Of a DNA stretch of 64,000 nucleotides, positions 41,544 to 52,711 are shown piece by piece. Position numbers and translations under genes: made by a program. Where the stretch lies: positions 505,513-569,512 of the forward strand of contig NZ_BMQL01000001.1 of assembly GCF_014648095.1 (NCBI RefSeq), read 5' to 3'. The first letter of the stretch is position 1, and each line of letters begins with the position of its first letter. The notes beneath the pieces were generated by a model. That model saw nothing but the letters and a program-made list of their open reading frames with translations, was not told the DNA's origin and searched no databases. Origin of the DNA: Deinococcus ruber (GTDB lineage: Bacteria; Deinococcota; Deinococci; Deinococcales; Deinococcaceae).

Positions 41544-42062
41544 ATGACGCGTTCTTCTTCTCTCCTTGCTGCTGCCATCGTTCTCTCTACCGTCTCACTG
41601 ACCGGCACTGTAGCCGCCCAGACCGCGCCCGCCAGCCCCCTGAAGATCACACTCAGCCGTTTTCTGGTCAGCAAGGATGCCAAGGGCAAAGAAATCCTGC
41701 TCGACAAGCCCAGCGTTCGTCCGGGCGACGTGCTGGCGTATCAGGCAAGCGCCCAGAACCTGATCGACAAGAATCTGGCCGATCTGAACGTGAATGTGCC
41801 GATTCCTGAAAACTTCGTGTATGTCGCCGATTCGGCCAAGATGATCGTGAACGGGCAGTCGATCACGCCCAAGTTCAGCATCGACGGCAAGACCTTTGCC
41901 TTTGCGCCGCTCAAGAAGAAAGTGCAGGTCACCAAGAACGGCGTCACGAGCACCGAGGAAGTCACGGTTTCGCCCAATGAGTACCGCGCCGTGCAGTTTC
42001 CAGTGGCAGTGCTGGCGGCCAAGAGCAGCGTGCTGGGCGAGATTCGCACCACCGTCAAGTAA
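41544..42062 (+). CDS. Secreted DUF11-like beta-sandwich protein
   Basis: The 172-residue protein has a signal peptide (SLLAAAIVLSTVSLTGTVAAQ, cleavage after about residue 25). A single immunoglobulin-like domain of the DUF11/conserved-repeat kind follows: VRPGDVLAYQASAQNLIDKNLADLNVNVPIPENFVYV, TPKFSIDGKTFAF and EYRAVQFPVAVLAAKSSVLGEIRTTV. Such domains occur in surface-layer and envelope proteins. A single short copy may be a secreted envelope component. It is monocistronic, with a strong hairpin downstream. Confidence 0.8.
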   Translation: MTRSSSLLAAAIVLSTVSLTGTVAAQTAPASPLKITLSRFLVSKDAKGKEILLDKPSVRPGDVLAYQASAQNLIDKNLADLNVNVPIPENFVYVADSAKMIVNGQSITPKFSIDGKTFAFAPLKKKVQVTKNGVTSTEEVTVSPNEYRAVQFPVAVLAAKSSVLGEIRTTVK

Positions 42063-42103
42063 GCCGCGCAGAGCTGTGTAAACAGAGCCGTTTAAACAGT
42101 ATT

Positions 42104-42144
42104 CAGAGCAGCGTGAGGGGGCAAACCCTCAGCACGCTGCTCTG
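42104..42144. terminator. Hairpin between convergent genes
   Basis: CAGAGCAGCGTG and CACGCTGCTCTG form a 12-bp stem, extended by an inner AGGG/CCCT after a small bulge. It lies between the ends of the DUF11-like gene and the 42150 gene, so it may serve both strands. No T-run is present. Confidence 0.6.
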
Positions 42145-42149
42145 ACTAT

Positions 42150-42425
42150 TCAGCTGGAGTGGCGCTCGTAGGCTCCGAACCCTGCCAGTGCGCCCGGCTG
42201 CAACAGCCAGTCATCTTCGTGGCGGGTGGCCTGCCCGGCCTGTACCAGCCGGTTGAGTTCGGCCTCGACCCGCTGCTGAACCCGGCGCAGCGGCATGTGT
42301 TCGGCGTCTTCTATGCCGCGCCATGTCAGAAATTCGCGGTGGAAGGTGGGCAATTCGTCCAGGCCGACCCGAGTTTCCAGGGCACGCCAGGAAAGCGGAG
42401 CGGCAGCAGCAGTGTTGTCGGTCAT
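42150..42425 (-). CDS. Small hypothetical protein downstream of galK
   Basis: The 91-residue soluble protein is mostly helical, with a winged-helix-like centre (IEDAEHMPLRRVQQRVEAELNRLVQAGQATRHEDDWLLQPGAL). An AGGAG ribosome site lies 2 nt before the ATG. It follows galK in the same direction after 89 bases and could be the last gene of the galactoside operon or independent. No function is known. Confidence 0.7.
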   Translation of the reverse strand: MTDNTAAAAPLSWRALETRVGLDELPTFHREFLTWRGIEDAEHMPLRRVQQRVEAELNRLVQAGQATRHEDDWLLQPGALAGFGAYERHSS

Positions 42426-42514
42426 GCTCCTATTCTGAGCTATCGAGGGCCGAAGGTCAGGGCCGGATACGAACGCTGCGTGTCCGGCCCCGAATCAGCT
42501 TCTATGTTTCGTGC

Positions 42515-43561
42515 TCAGGGCACCACCTGACGGCCCTCGCCGCCGTATACCTTCAGCACCGCTTCGGCCACGGCGTCTGCCTGCCCGGCCTGTACCAGCG
42601 CCACCACAGCACCGCCAAAGCCCGCGCCGGTCATGCGTGCACCGTACACGCCCGCCTGCTTCTGAAGGAGCGCCACCAGCACGTCCACCTGCGGGTGCGA
42701 CACTTCGTAATCGTGTTGCAGGCTGGCGTGCGAGGCGTTCATCAGCTGGCCGAAGTGGGCCGCGTCGGCGTGCAGCGCTTCCAGCACACGGGCATTTTCG
42801 CTCACCACATGGCGGGCGCGGCGCTGAAGCAGGTCGGGAAGCGCGTCCAGCGCCGAAAGGTCGGTCACGTCGCGCAGTTCCTTCACACCCAGCAGGCGGC
42901 TGGCCTCCTCGACCTGTGCTCGGCGCTCGTTGTAGCCGCTCTCGGCCAGCCTGCGCGGAACGCCGCTGTCGATCACCAGCACCTGCGCCGTGCCGTACTC
43001 CGCAGAAGTCGGCATCGGCAGGGTGCGGCGCTCCAGGCTGCGGGTATCGAGAAACAGCATGTGCGTGGTATCGGCCAGACTCGACGCCATCTGATCCATG
43101 ACGCCGCACATCACGCCCACGTATTCATGCTCGACCCGCACGCCCAGCAGCGCCAGTTCGACATCATCCAGGCTCAGGCCGTACAGCGTCCGCAGCGCCC
43201 GCAGCGTCGCCAGTTCCAGCGCCGCGCTGCTCGACAGCCCGCCCGAAGGCACGTCGCTGCTGACCCAGACATCCAGTGCGTCGCTGATGCCACTCAGCGC
43301 AATACTGCCCGTCAGGTACGGCGCAAACCCCGTGCCTTTCTCGCCGAGCGGCACACTCAACGTCTGATTCAGGTTGACCGAATGCAGGCGGTGAGCGGTT
43401 CCGCCGTTTCGGGCGATGCTCACGGTGGCCTGCTGCGGAATGGCGGCAGGCAGCACGAAGCCGCCCTGATAATCGGTGTGCTCGCCCAGCAGATTTACCC
43501 TGCCCGGAGCCGTCGCCACCGCTTCGGGCGGGCGTCCGAAGACCTCCTCAAAGCTGCTCAA
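42515..43561 (-). CDS. galK: Galactokinase
   Basis: It phosphorylates galactose to galactose-1-phosphate (Leloir pathway). The 348-residue GHMP kinase has the galactokinase signature [21 protein letters not shown] (split: about 17-37), the ATP motif [15 protein letters not shown], the catalytic aspartate region [14 protein letters not shown], and the C-terminal motif [16 protein letters not shown]. The start is a TTG that overlaps the galT end by 14 bases, so translation is coupled. Confidence 0.96.
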   Translation of the reverse strand: MSSFEEVFGRPPEAVATAPGRVNLLGEHTDYQGGFVLPAAIPQQATVSIARNGGTAHRLHSVNLNQTLSVPLGEKGTGFAPYLTGSIALSGISDALDVWVSSDVPSGGLSSSAALELATLRALRTLYGLSLDDVELALLGVRVEHEYVGVMCGVMDQMASSLADTTHMLFLDTRSLERRTLPMPTSAEYGTAQVLVIDSGVPRRLAESGYNERRAQVEEASRLLGVKELRDVTDLSALDALPDLLQRRARHVVSENARVLEALHADAAHFGQLMNASHASLQHDYEVSHPQVDVLVALLQKQAGVYGARMTGAGFGGAVVALVQAGQADAVAEAVLKVYGGEGRQVVP

Positions 43562-44639
43562 GCGTCACCTCCCGCAGTTCCGCCGCCTTCTGTTCGGGCA
43601 GCGCGTCGTTGGCGAATTCACCTGCGCCCTGCTCGGTGCCCGCCAGATACTTCATGCGGCCCGGCGCACGCAGATAAGGATACAGCTCGATTCTCAGCGG
43701 CCATTCGGGGTAGCTGCCGCCGTCCACCGGGGCCTGCTGCACGGTCATCAGGTAGGGCATCCGCACGCCGAACAGCGCATCGAGCCGCCTCAGCGCGTCG
43801 TGCAGCACAGCGGCGAAATCGTTGCGCTCGGCGTCATTCAGCTCTGACAGGCTGCCCACTGCCCGCGTCGGCAACACCCAGGTTTCGTAGGTGTAGCGGG
43901 CAAACGGCGGCACCACGCTCAGAGCATGCGGCCTGTCGTACACGATTCGCAGCCCCGCTTCCCGCTCCTGCGCCACGAAGTCTTGCAGCCACGGTCGCCC
44001 GGTGGCCTGTATATACCCGCGCATGCTGTCCAGCGCCCGCTGCTGCACCGGGGGAATGTGGTTGTAAGCATAGATCTGCCCGTGTGGGTGGTGCAGCGTC
44101 ACGCCCACTTCCACGCCCCTGTTCTCGAAGGGCAGCACGTACTGAATGCGCTCGTCTTCGCTCAGGGCCTGCGTGCGGTCGGCCCACACGTCCAGCAGCA
44201 GCCGCAGGCTCGTGGGCGGCAGGCTCGCCAGCGTGGCCTCGGGGTTCTGCGTGAACACCACCACTTCGCACGTACCCACGCCTGCCCGCACCGGCACGCC
44301 CGGCACGTCGGCGGGTGTGGGCGCGTCGAGCGACAGGCTGGGAAAGCGGTTCTGAAACACCGCCATGTCGTACTCGCCGCTGGGCAGCTCGGTGGGATTG
44401 GCCGGGTCGGTGGTGGGAGCCAGCGGATTATAGCCGGGCGGCGGCAGAAACGGGCGGCCCTGACGGTGCGCGGCGTACATCACCCATTCGGCCCGCAGCG
44501 GGTGCCAGCGCAGTTGCGGCGTGGCCTGCACCGCGTCGCCGGGGCTGGGAATAGGACTCTGAACATTGATCGGCGCGGTGCCGTACAGCCAGAGTTTTCG
44601 CCCATCGGGTTTCAGATATTCGGATTTGTACACGTTCAC
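43548..44639 (-). CDS. galT: Galactose-1-phosphate uridylyltransferase
   Basis: It exchanges UMP between UDP-glucose and galactose-1-phosphate. The 363-residue HIT-fold enzyme has the catalytic HPH in [16 protein letters not shown], the N-terminal [20 protein letters not shown], and the [10 protein letters not shown] region. The usual zinc-site cysteines near the N-terminus are not seen. galE is not in the window, so UDP-glucose regeneration must use a distant epimerase. It stands between the GH42 gene and galK in a leftward operon. Confidence 0.95.
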   Translation of the reverse strand: MNVYKSEYLKPDGRKLWLYGTAPINVQSPIPSPGDAVQATPQLRWHPLRAEWVMYAAHRQGRPFLPPPGYNPLAPTTDPANPTELPSGEYDMAVFQNRFPSLSLDAPTPADVPGVPVRAGVGTCEVVVFTQNPEATLASLPPTSLRLLLDVWADRTQALSEDERIQYVLPFENRGVEVGVTLHHPHGQIYAYNHIPPVQQRALDSMRGYIQATGRPWLQDFVAQEREAGLRIVYDRPHALSVVPPFARYTYETWVLPTRAVGSLSELNDAERNDFAAVLHDALRRLDALFGVRMPYLMTVQQAPVDGGSYPEWPLRIELYPYLRAPGRMKYLAGTEQGAGEFANDALPEQKAAELREVTLEQL

Positions 44640-44679
44640 ATCTTGCCTTTTTTAGACGCCTGCTGCCATGCTCGCGCCC

Positions 44680-46632
<1,953 letters not shown>

Positions 46633-46657
46633 GGTTCTCCTTGTAGATCGGTGGTAT

Positions 46658-46750
46658 GTGATGCGTGATGCGTCGTGTGCGTTTCAGGAAATGGGATTTG
46701 CCAATCTGCCGAAGAACGCTCCCTGCCCTGGGCAACACATCACGCATCAC
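46658..46750. repeat. 13-bp inverted repeats flanking an 67-nt spacer
   Basis: GTGATGCGTGATG (46658-46670) and CATCACGCATCAC (46738-46750) are perfect complements in the gap between the permease and GH42 genes. The second arm ends at the permease stop. A related CATCAC-rich tract occurs at 12575-12602 before mutL. It may be a small dispersed repeat or a processing hairpin inside the operon. Confidence 0.5.
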
Positions 46751-46757
46751 TCGCTGT

Positions 46758-47609
46758 TTAGCCTTTGACTGCGCCGCTGCTCAGGCCGCCCTGCCAGTAA
46801 CGTCCCAGGCTCAGAAAGGCGATCAGCAGCGGCAGGATGCTGATCAGGGCACCCAGCACGATGACGGTATATATCGGTTCGCGGCCACTGCTGGCGCTGG
46901 TCTGGTTCCACACCGACAGCCCCAGCGTGAGCGGAAACAGTTCGCTGCGGTTGACGACCACCAGCGGCAGAAAGAAGTTGTTCCAGGCACCGACGAAGGC
47001 GAACAGCCCCACCGTCACCAGTCCGCCGCGCACCAGCGGCATCCCCAGATTCCAGAAAATAGTTCCTTCGCCCGCGCCGTCGATGCGGGCCGCCTCCATC
47101 AGCTCTTTCGGAAAGCCGCCGTCCCAGAACAGCCGCATCAGGTACAGGCCGAACGGGTTGACCAGCCCCGGCAGAATGACCGCCCAGTAGGTATTGAGCA
47201 GGCCAGTCTTCAGCATCAGCAAGAAGATCGGCAGCACCAGCGCGGTCGAGGGCACCATGATGGTTGCAAGGATGACGGTGAAGATGACGCGCTTGCCAGC
47301 GAAATCGAACTTCGAGAAGGCGTAGCCCGCCATCGCGCTGACCAGCATGCTGCCGACAGCGGTGGCCCCGGCGTACACCACGCTGTTCAGCAGCCAGCGG
47401 GTAAAGATGCCGTCGTCGCGGGTGAACAGCGTGTTCAGGTTTTCGAGCAGGTGGCTGGGCGAGGAAAACCACAGTCCGAAGGTCGAAAACAGCTGACCGT
47501 TGTCTTTGAACATGGTGGTAAAGACCCACCACAGCGGCAGCAGACAGTACACGGTAAAGATCGCCAGCAGCAGCCACTGGATCGGAGAAAAGCTTTCACG
47601 GCGCAGCAT
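46758..47609 (-). CDS. Carbohydrate ABC transporter permease (MalG type)
   Basis: The 283-residue protein has six membrane segments and the EAA loop ([24 protein letters not shown], about 178-200) that contacts the ATPase. It pairs with the upstream MalF-type permease, whose stop overlaps this ATG by one base. The context (binding protein, GH42, galTK) points to uptake of a galactoside. No ATPase gene is present in the operon, so a shared MsmK/UgpC-type ATPase must be supplied from elsewhere. Confidence 0.94.
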   Translation of the reverse strand: MLRRESFSPIQWLLLAIFTVYCLLPLWWVFTTMFKDNGQLFSTFGLWFSSPSHLLENLNTLFTRDDGIFTRWLLNSVVYAGATAVGSMLVSAMAGYAFSKFDFAGKRVIFTVILATIMVPSTALVLPIFLLMLKTGLLNTYWAVILPGLVNPFGLYLMRLFWDGGFPKELMEAARIDGAGEGTIFWNLGMPLVRGGLVTVGLFAFVGAWNNFFLPLVVVNRSELFPLTLGLSVWNQTSASSGREPIYTVIVLGALISILPLLIAFLSLGRYWQGGLSSGAVKG

Positions 47610-48517
47610 TATTCATCTCCCTGAGTGGCATACCGCAGAAAGAATCCGCTCAGCGCCAGCGTGAACAGTGCCAGCAGCACCGCCATCGCCGCGCCGTAAC
47701 CGAAATTTCCGTCGCGTGCCACCGTCAGATACAGGTAGGTGTTGGGGGTGATGTTGTCGGGAACGTAGCCCAGAGGCCGCAGCACGAAGGGTTCGCTGAA
47801 GATCTGCATGGTGCCGATGATGGAAAAGATGCTGGTAAGGGTGAGCGTGGGGCGCAGCAGCGGCAGTTTGACATACCGTGTCAGCTGCCCGTTGCTCGCG
47901 CCGTCGATGCGGGCGGCCTCATAGATGTCAGTGGGCACGTTCTGAAGCGCGGCGTACAGCGTGATCATGTTGTAGCCCGTCCACGTCCAGGTCACGATGT
48001 TGCCGATGGAAAACAGCACGATCTGACTGCTCAGAAAGTCGGTCTGCGCTCCGGTGATCTGGTTCAGCGGCGACAGGTTCTTGCTGTACAGGTAGCCCCA
48101 CAGCAGGCCCGCGATCACGCTGGGTACGGTGTACGGCAGGTAAAAGGCCGTGCGGAAAAAACGGCTGGCCGATCCCTTGACGGCGTCGAGTACCAGGGCC
48201 AAAGCCGTCGCCAGAATCAGCATCAGCGGAATCTGCACGACGCCAAACACCAGGATATGCAGCAGCGACTGCAAGAAATCGCTGTCCTGGAACGCACGCA
48301 CGTAGTTGGCAAGACCGCCGAACACGTCGCGGGCCGGGCCGAAGCCGCCGCGTTTCTTGATGAACAGGCTGAGATACACGGCGTAACAGACCGGGGCGAT
48401 GAAAAACGCGATAAAGGCGATCAGGAAGGGAGCCAGAAAAAACCAGGGCGTCGCTGGGCGCGAACGCCGGGTCTTGGGCCTGGGTGTAGCGGCCTGGGTG
48501 CTGGTCAGTGCGGTCAT
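47609..48517 (-). CDS. Carbohydrate ABC transporter permease (MalF type)
   Basis: The 302-residue protein has a basic N-terminus ([15 protein letters not shown]), six membrane segments and the EAA loop ([27 protein letters not shown], about 205-230). It forms the heterodimeric pore with the MalG-type protein encoded next. It lies 131 bases after the binding-protein gene; that gap holds a direct repeat and a GC-rich hairpin that could lower permease expression relative to the binding protein. Confidence 0.94.
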   Translation of the reverse strand: MTALTSTQAATPRPKTRRSRPATPWFFLAPFLIAFIAFFIAPVCYAVYLSLFIKKRGGFGPARDVFGGLANYVRAFQDSDFLQSLLHILVFGVVQIPLMLILATALALVLDAVKGSASRFFRTAFYLPYTVPSVIAGLLWGYLYSKNLSPLNQITGAQTDFLSSQIVLFSIGNIVTWTWTGYNMITLYAALQNVPTDIYEAARIDGASNGQLTRYVKLPLLRPTLTLTSIFSIIGTMQIFSEPFVLRPLGYVPDNITPNTYLYLTVARDGNFGYGAAMAVLLALFTLALSGFFLRYATQGDE

Positions 48518-48560
48518 GGTAGGTCGTCCTCGGCGACGGCATTCAGAGCAGGGCCTGGTT

Positions 48561-48605
48561 GGGGCCGGATCTCAAGGCGGCTTTGGGGCCGGGTCTCAAG
48601 GCAGC
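48561..48605 (-). repeat. Tandem 21-nt direct repeat between binding-protein and permease genes
   Basis: Two copies of GGGGCCGGRTCTCAAGGCRGC start at 48561 and 48585, a 24-nt period. They differ at two positions. The role is unknown; they sit beside the intercistronic hairpin. Confidence 0.55.
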
Positions 48606-48634
48606 GGGGCGGAAGGGAAAGCCCCCTCCGCCCC
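48605..48634 (-). terminator. Intercistronic hairpin after the binding-protein gene
   Basis: GGGGCGGA and TCCGCCCC pair over 8 bp, with an inner GGG/CCC. It lies 15 bases after the binding-protein stop. Such hairpins often protect the upstream mRNA or attenuate downstream permease genes. Confidence 0.5.
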
Positions 48635-48648
48635 TGTGAGCGCCCGCT

Positions 48649-49971
48649 TTACTTGACGGTGTAGCCTTCCTTCTTGGCATCGGCCAGGGTCTCGGCCTGC
48701 CACGCGTCGAGTGCCTGATCGGGGGTCAGCTTGCCCTTGATCATCAGGTCGATCTGCTTGTTGAAGTTGTCGTTGGCAAACGGGAACCAGGGTGCCCACT
48801 GGAAGTTCACGTTCACGCCACGGCTGGCCTCGGCGTACACGGCATTGATGTTCTGCCCGCCGAAGAACTTGCTGGGGTTCTTGGTCTTGTCGTTCAGGGC
48901 GGGCAGGCTCAGGCCCGCTGCACTGGCCGGGAACAGGCCGCCGTTGTTCCAGTTGGCGGTGATGGCGCTGCTACTCAGGTTCAGCCACAGCGCGAACAGC
49001 GTGGCTTCCTGGGGGTTCTTGCTCTGGGTGGTCACGACGTTGCTGCTGCCGCCCCAGTTACCGCTCTTGACCACGCCGCCCGCCGTCCACTGAGGCAGCG
49101 GAGCCGCACGCCACAGACCCGCCGACTTGTCCTTCAGGCTGCCTGCGTAGCCGCCCGGGCCCCACGCCGCCTCGAAGTTGCTGATGATGCTGCCCGCGCC
49201 CGCTGCATTCCAGTAGTCGGCGCTGAAGGCTCCGATGGTGCTCACGTCGCCCTTCTTGATCAGGCCGTACCAGTAGTTCAGCACCTTCTTGGCGCTGGGG
49301 TTGTTCAGCGTCTGAATCCAGCCGTCGCCGTCACGCTTGAAGAACTGCCCGCCGTCGGCCCAGGCCAGCGCCATGAACCAGGGCGCAAAGGTGGAGTAGA
49401 AGTTCCCCAGCTTGACCTTGCCGCCGCTCTTGGCGTTCACGACCGCCGCTTCCTTGGCGAACTGGTCCCAGGTCTTGGGCACGGCCAGGCCGTACTTGCT
49501 CAGCACGTCGGCACGGTAGACCATCGCGAAGGGGCCGGTGTCCTGCGGAATGGCGTAGACGGCCTTGCCCTCGGGGCTGACCTGACCCCAGGTCCAGGGC
49601 ACGAAGTACTTCTTGTAATCGTTCGCGCCGTACTTGCTCAGATCGACCAGCCCGCCGGTATCGGCGAACGAGGGCAGGAAGCCGTACTCGATCTGCGCCA
49701 CGTCGGGTGCGCCGCTTCCGGCCTTCAGCGCGGTGTTCAGCTTGGTGTAGGTGTTGGGGCCGCCACCCAGATTCACGATCTTGACGCTGATGTTGGGGTA
49801 CGCCTTGGTGAACGCCGCCACCGTCTTGTCGAGGCCGGGAACCCACGACCAGACTTCCAGCGTGACCTTCTTGCTGGTATCGAGCTTGGGGAACGCTGGA
49901 TCGGCGGCATACGAGACGCTGAGGGTGCTGACGGCGAGTGCCAGTGAAACGAACAGTGCTGCTTTTTTCAT
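48649..49971 (-). CDS. Extracellular sugar-binding protein of ABC importer
   Basis: The 440-residue protein has a signal peptide ([21 protein letters not shown], cleaved after about 23). The mature part is a family 1-type solute-binding protein ([64 protein letters not shown]). It captures the galactoside for the MalFG-type permeases. GGAGG lies 5 nt before the ATG. It has no lipobox, unlike many Gram-positive homologues, so it should be free in the periplasm. Confidence 0.95.
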   Translation of the reverse strand: MKKAALFVSLALAVSTLSVSYAADPAFPKLDTSKKVTLEVWSWVPGLDKTVAAFTKAYPNISVKIVNLGGGPNTYTKLNTALKAGSGAPDVAQIEYGFLPSFADTGGLVDLSKYGANDYKKYFVPWTWGQVSPEGKAVYAIPQDTGPFAMVYRADVLSKYGLAVPKTWDQFAKEAAVVNAKSGGKVKLGNFYSTFAPWFMALAWADGGQFFKRDGDGWIQTLNNPSAKKVLNYWYGLIKKGDVSTIGAFSADYWNAAGAGSIISNFEAAWGPGGYAGSLKDKSAGLWRAAPLPQWTAGGVVKSGNWGGSSNVVTTQSKNPQEATLFALWLNLSSSAITANWNNGGLFPASAAGLSLPALNDKTKNPSKFFGGQNINAVYAEASRGVNVNFQWAPWFPFANDNFNKQIDLMIKGKLTPDQALDAWQAETLADAKKEGYTVK

Positions 49972-50073
49972 AAATCCTCCGGGTGGTGGAGAGCTGTGGG
50001 AACGAAACAGAGCTTCGGGAAAGGGGTGAGAACAGCAGGAAACGGAGACAGAGCTGAGCTGGCCGGGAGCACG

Positions 50074-50829
50074 CTAGACGGTCACGATTTCGGGAATCTG
50101 CTCTGACAGGGCACACAGCGCGTCCTGATCGGCCTGTCGTCCGGTCATCAGAACCTGAACACGGTTGACCGGCACGATATGCGCCCGCGTCACCTGCCCG
50201 ATCTTGCTGGGATCGGCAACGACCACAACTTCGCGGGCATACTCGACCATCCGCGCCTTCACTTCGGCCTCACCGAAATTCAAGTTGGTGACGCCGTGCT
50301 GCGCGTCCACGCCGTTACAGCCCAGAAACAGCACATCGGCGCGAATCCGTGACAGCAGTTCCAGCGCGTAGGGCGCGACCAGACTGTGCTGAAGCCTGCG
50401 GAGACTGCCTCCGGTCACGATGATGTGCAGGCCGGAATACCGCTCCAGTTCCAGCGCGATGTTCAGGCCGTTCGTGACCACCGTGACGCCGCGCAGGTTG
50501 GGCGAGAGATGGCGGGCAATCTCGGTGGTGGTGCTGCCGACATCCAGGAAGATCGTCTGACCGTCCTGCACGCGCTGGGCCGCTGCCGCTCCGATGCGGC
50601 GCTTGATGGCGGAATGCTGCTTGGTGGTTTCCTCTAGTGGACGCTCCGAGACGTTCAGTGGCCGAGCACCTCCACGCGTGCGCCGCACCAGTCCCGCCTG
50701 CGCCAGCCCCGTCAGGTCGCTGCGAATCGTCACTTCCGAAACTCCTAAAAGTTTTGAAAGCTCTCCTACCGACGCGCCGTCACGCTCGCCCAGCAGAGAA
50801 AGAATGTCATCCTGACGATCCTTCTGCAC
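50074..50829 (-). CDS. DeoR-family transcriptional regulator (first gene of galactoside operon)
   Basis: The 251-residue protein has the DeoR winged helix (ASVGELSKLLGVSEVTIRSDLTGLAQAGLVRRTRGGA, about 19-55) and the sugar-phosphate isomerase-like effector domain (FLDVGSTTTEIARHL, VVTNGLNIALEL, LFLGCNGVD, VVVVADPSKIG). DeoR regulators usually repress and respond to a phosphorylated sugar. Galactose-1-phosphate or tagatose-phosphate would be natural here, but that is inference. The GTG start has GGAGGG 4 nt upstream. The binding-protein gene follows 102 bases later, so the regulator probably controls its own operon. Confidence 0.94.
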   Translation of the reverse strand: MQKDRQDDILSLLGERDGASVGELSKLLGVSEVTIRSDLTGLAQAGLVRRTRGGARPLNVSERPLEETTKQHSAIKRRIGAAAAQRVQDGQTIFLDVGSTTTEIARHLSPNLRGVTVVTNGLNIALELERYSGLHIIVTGGSLRRLQHSLVAPYALELLSRIRADVLFLGCNGVDAQHGVTNLNFGEAEVKARMVEYAREVVVVADPSKIGQVTRAHIVPVNRVQVLMTGRQADQDALCALSEQIPEIVTV

Positions 50830-50840
50830 GTTCCCTCCTT

Positions 50841-50864
50841 CTTTCTTTACTTTTGGTACTTTCG
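50841..50864 (-). promoter_or_regulatory. CTTTC-type repeats, candidate DeoR operator
   Basis: CTTTC, ACTTTTGG and ACTTTCG repeats (plus strand) lie from the -10 box down to just above the ribosome site. DeoR-family operators such as those of AgaR are built of CTTTC-like repeats. The position covers the predicted transcription start. Confidence 0.45.
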
Positions 50865-50865
50865 T

Positions 50866-50894
50866 AATTTACGATCACTGGGCAAACGTGTCAA
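50866..50894 (-). promoter_or_regulatory. Promoter of the galactoside operon
   Basis: On the minus strand a perfect TTGACA (50894-50889) is 17 nt from TAAATT (50871-50866). The predicted mRNA has a leader of about 30 bases with a good ribosome site. This is the best -35/-10 pair I found in the window. Confidence 0.8.
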
Positions 50895-50900
50895 GGGGTT

Positions 50901-50912
50901 GAACATCTGTTC
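50901..50912. promoter_or_regulatory. SOS-box-like palindrome GAAC-N4-GTTC
   Basis: GAACATCTGTTC matches the core of the Bacillus-type LexA box (CGAACNNNNGTTCG) except the outer bases. It lies 6 bases upstream of the operon -35 box. It could equally be a site for another dimeric regulator. Confidence 0.25.
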
Positions 50913-50995
50913 AGTGTCGTTCATTTTCGCCGTTCATTTGACGGTCAAACTCTGCTGCCAACCTCTGCTGCAAGGGCTGACTCAGGAACACAGAC

Positions 50996-51024
50996 AGAGG
51001 GTGGCCTTCCCGCGCCACCCCTCT
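50996..51024 (-). terminator. Hairpin terminator after the FKBP gene
   Basis: AGAGGGTGGC pairs with GCCACCCCTCT (one bulged C), loop of 8 nt. It lies 48 bases after the FKBP stop in its direction; no long T-run. Confidence 0.5.
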
Positions 51025-51071
51025 GGTACCACCTGAATTAAGCTGCCTTCTGTCGTGCTTTTATCCGTGCG

Positions 51072-51413
51072 CTATTTTGCATCCACCAATTCGACATCGA
51101 AAATCAGGGTCGCGCCGCCGGGAATAACGCCGGGAATGCCGCGCTCGCCGTAGCCCATGCTCGCCGGAATGGTCAGCTTGGCCTTGTCGCCCACCCGCAG
51201 TTGCGCGATGCCCTCATCCCAGCCGCGAATGACGTGCCCTGCACCCAGCGGGAACTCAATCGGCTGGCCTCGGTCACGGCTGGAGTCGAACTTCTGGCCG
51301 TTCTCCAGCGTGCCCGTGTAATGCACACTCACGGTCTGTCCCTTCCGGGCCTGTGCGCCTATGCCTTCCTCGTACTTCTCGACTTTCATTTCATTTTCCG
51401 GAAGCTTGGTCAT
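51072..51413 (-). CDS. FKBP-type peptidyl-prolyl isomerase
   Basis: It speeds cis-trans isomerisation of proline bonds during folding. The 113-residue protein is a single FKBP domain: [48 protein letters not shown], then [16 protein letters not shown] and [15 protein letters not shown]. Active-site residues Y, D, R-equivalent, F, V, I, W and Y are all visible. There is no insert-in-flap chaperone domain and no signal peptide, so it is a small cytosolic isomerase. TACCTT 7 nt before the ATG supports this start. Confidence 0.95.
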   Translation of the reverse strand: MTKLPENEMKVEKYEEGIGAQARKGQTVSVHYTGTLENGQKFDSSRDRGQPIEFPLGAGHVIRGWDEGIAQLRVGDKAKLTIPASMGYGERGIPGVIPGGATLIFDVELVDAK

Positions 51414-51420
51414 ACCATCA

Positions 51421-51426
51421 AAGGTA
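51421..51426 (-). promoter_or_regulatory. -10 box of leaderless FKBP gene
   Basis: On the minus strand TACCTT is followed by 7 nt and the ATG at 51413. Confidence 0.5.
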
Positions 51427-51485
51427 GCATCCGGCCTCCCCCGGTATCTGAAAAAATTCATCAGGGACGCGTCATGCCGGGCGGC

Positions 51486-51491
51486 TATGCT
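51486..51491 (+). promoter_or_regulatory. -10 box of leaderless membrane-protein gene
   Basis: TATGCT is followed by 7 nt (GCAACAT) and the ATG at 51499. It is divergent from the FKBP promoter only 60 bases away. Confidence 0.45.
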
Positions 51492-51498
51492 GCAACAT

Positions 51499-51945
51499 AT
51501 GACACAATCCGAACCGCCAGTCAAGGAGGCGGAGGCGACGCCACCGCAGTGGCCTGTGCTGCTGGTCATGCTGGTCGGCAGCGGAATCGGGCTGATAGCG
51601 CTGCTGCTCGTGCTGATAGCAATCGGCAGCCTGCACCGACTCGCTGCCGCCACTCAGAGCGGCAGGGCCACCGATGTGCCGCAGCTCGAACAGCACATCA
51701 GCGGCACCTTTCTCGGCTGCCAGGACAAGCGCACTGCCGAACACCTGAGCACCCGCACCCCCTCTGCACACTCTGCGCTCGAACGCGAAGCCGAAGCGGC
51801 GCTGGCCTCGAAGGCGTGTACACGTTTCCGGGCAGGCGATCCGGTGTATCTGGATTCGGTGCCGCTGCTGCGCGGACAGGTACAGCTTCACCGCAAAAAC
51901 TCGAAAACGAAGTGGTGGACCGACAGCGAAGCCATCCGGCCCTGA
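51499..51945 (+). CDS. Hypothetical single-pass membrane protein
   Basis: The 148-residue protein has a proline/glutamate-rich N-terminus ([16 protein letters not shown]), one membrane segment ([25 protein letters not shown]), and an extracytoplasmic part with two cysteines (FLGCQDK and SKACTRFR). The latter resembles a small beta domain ([23 protein letters not shown]). No family is recognised. The ATG at 51499 is chosen for the TATGCT box 7 nt upstream. It precedes def by 100 bases but has no overlap with it. Confidence 0.65.
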   Translation: MTQSEPPVKEAEATPPQWPVLLVMLVGSGIGLIALLLVLIAIGSLHRLAAATQSGRATDVPQLEQHISGTFLGCQDKRTAEHLSTRTPSAHSALEREAEAALASKACTRFRAGDPVYLDSVPLLRGQVQLHRKNSKTKWWTDSEAIRP

Positions 51946-52030
51946 GACAGCAGCAGCCGCGTGTGCCGTGCCACACGGGAAACACAGCCCGATAGCGGTC
52001 TTATGCCCGAAGTAAGCTCCGAAACTCCGC

Positions 52031-52036
52031 TAGACT
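52031..52036 (+). promoter_or_regulatory. -10 box of def-fmt operon
   Basis: TAGACT lies 9 nt before the def GTG start, giving a leaderless or nearly leaderless mRNA. Confidence 0.45.
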
Positions 52037-52045
52037 GAGAGTATT

Positions 52046-52711
52046 GTGTCAGAGTTCACTGCATCCAAGCCCAGCGTCTACCCCATTCGGCTCTACGGCG
52101 ATCCCGTGCTGCGCCGCAAAGCCCGGGCTATTACGGATGTGACGGCCCCCGTCCAGATCGCTCATTACCGGGCAGCACCGCTCCGCGAAGTGGCCGACAT
52201 CATGTTGGAAACCATGTTCGAGGCACGCGGCGTCGGGCTGGCAGCTCCGCAGATCGGCCTGAGTGCCCGCATGTTCGTGGCGGTGGAGTACGAGGACGAC
52301 GAAGACGAAGGCAAGGAAACACCGCTGAAGAGCCGCGTGCTTCAGGAATACGTGATGATCAATCCGGTGATTCGTCCTCTCGACAGACGCAAGGACGACA
52401 GCTTTCAGGAAGGCTGCCTGAGCATTCCCGGCATCTACGAGGAAGGCGTGAAGCGCAACCGCACCGTGCGGGTGGACTATACCGACCTCGACGGCAACCC
52501 CCGCACGCTGGAGGCCGAAGATTATCTGGCACGGGTGTTTCAGCATGAAACCGACCACCTCGACGGCGTGTTCTTTCTCGACCGCCTGCCGCCGGAAATT
52601 ACCGAGGAGTACCGCAAAGAGCTGCTGAGTATGCAGCGCCAGTCGCGCGAATACCTGAAAGAGCTGGAAGTGCTGCGAAAGGCACCGGGGCACGTGCAGG
52701 AAAAACTGTGA
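52046..52711 (+). CDS. def: Peptide deformylase
   Basis: It removes the formyl group from nascent proteins. The 221-residue metalloenzyme has all three motifs: GVGLAAPQIG (about 62-71), EGCLSIPG (about 121-128, cysteine metal ligand) and QHETDHLDG (about 165-173, two histidine ligands and the catalytic glutamate). An acidic insert (EYEDDEDEGKETPLKS) between motifs 1 and 2 is longer than in E. coli. The start is GTG at 52046. It overlaps fmt by GTGA. Confidence 0.97.
   Translation: MSEFTASKPSVYPIRLYGDPVLRRKARAITDVTAPVQIAHYRAAPLREVADIMLETMFEARGVGLAAPQIGLSARMFVAVEYEDDEDEGKETPLKSRVLQEYVMINPVIRPLDRRKDDSFQEGCLSIPGIYEEGVKRNRTVRVDYTDLDGNPRTLEAEDYLARVFQHETDHLDGVFFLDRLPPEITEEYRKELLSMQRQSREYLKELEVLRKAPGHVQEKL

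Noticed and set aside
42150..42425. galactoside-operon regulator
   Set aside because: The centre looks winged-helix-like, but at 91 residues without a clear recognition helix I kept it as hypothetical.
46658..46750. CRISPR-like or insertion-sequence ends at the GTGATGCGTGATG repeats
   Set aside because: Only two arms in inverted orientation, no spacer series, no transposase and no target duplication were seen.
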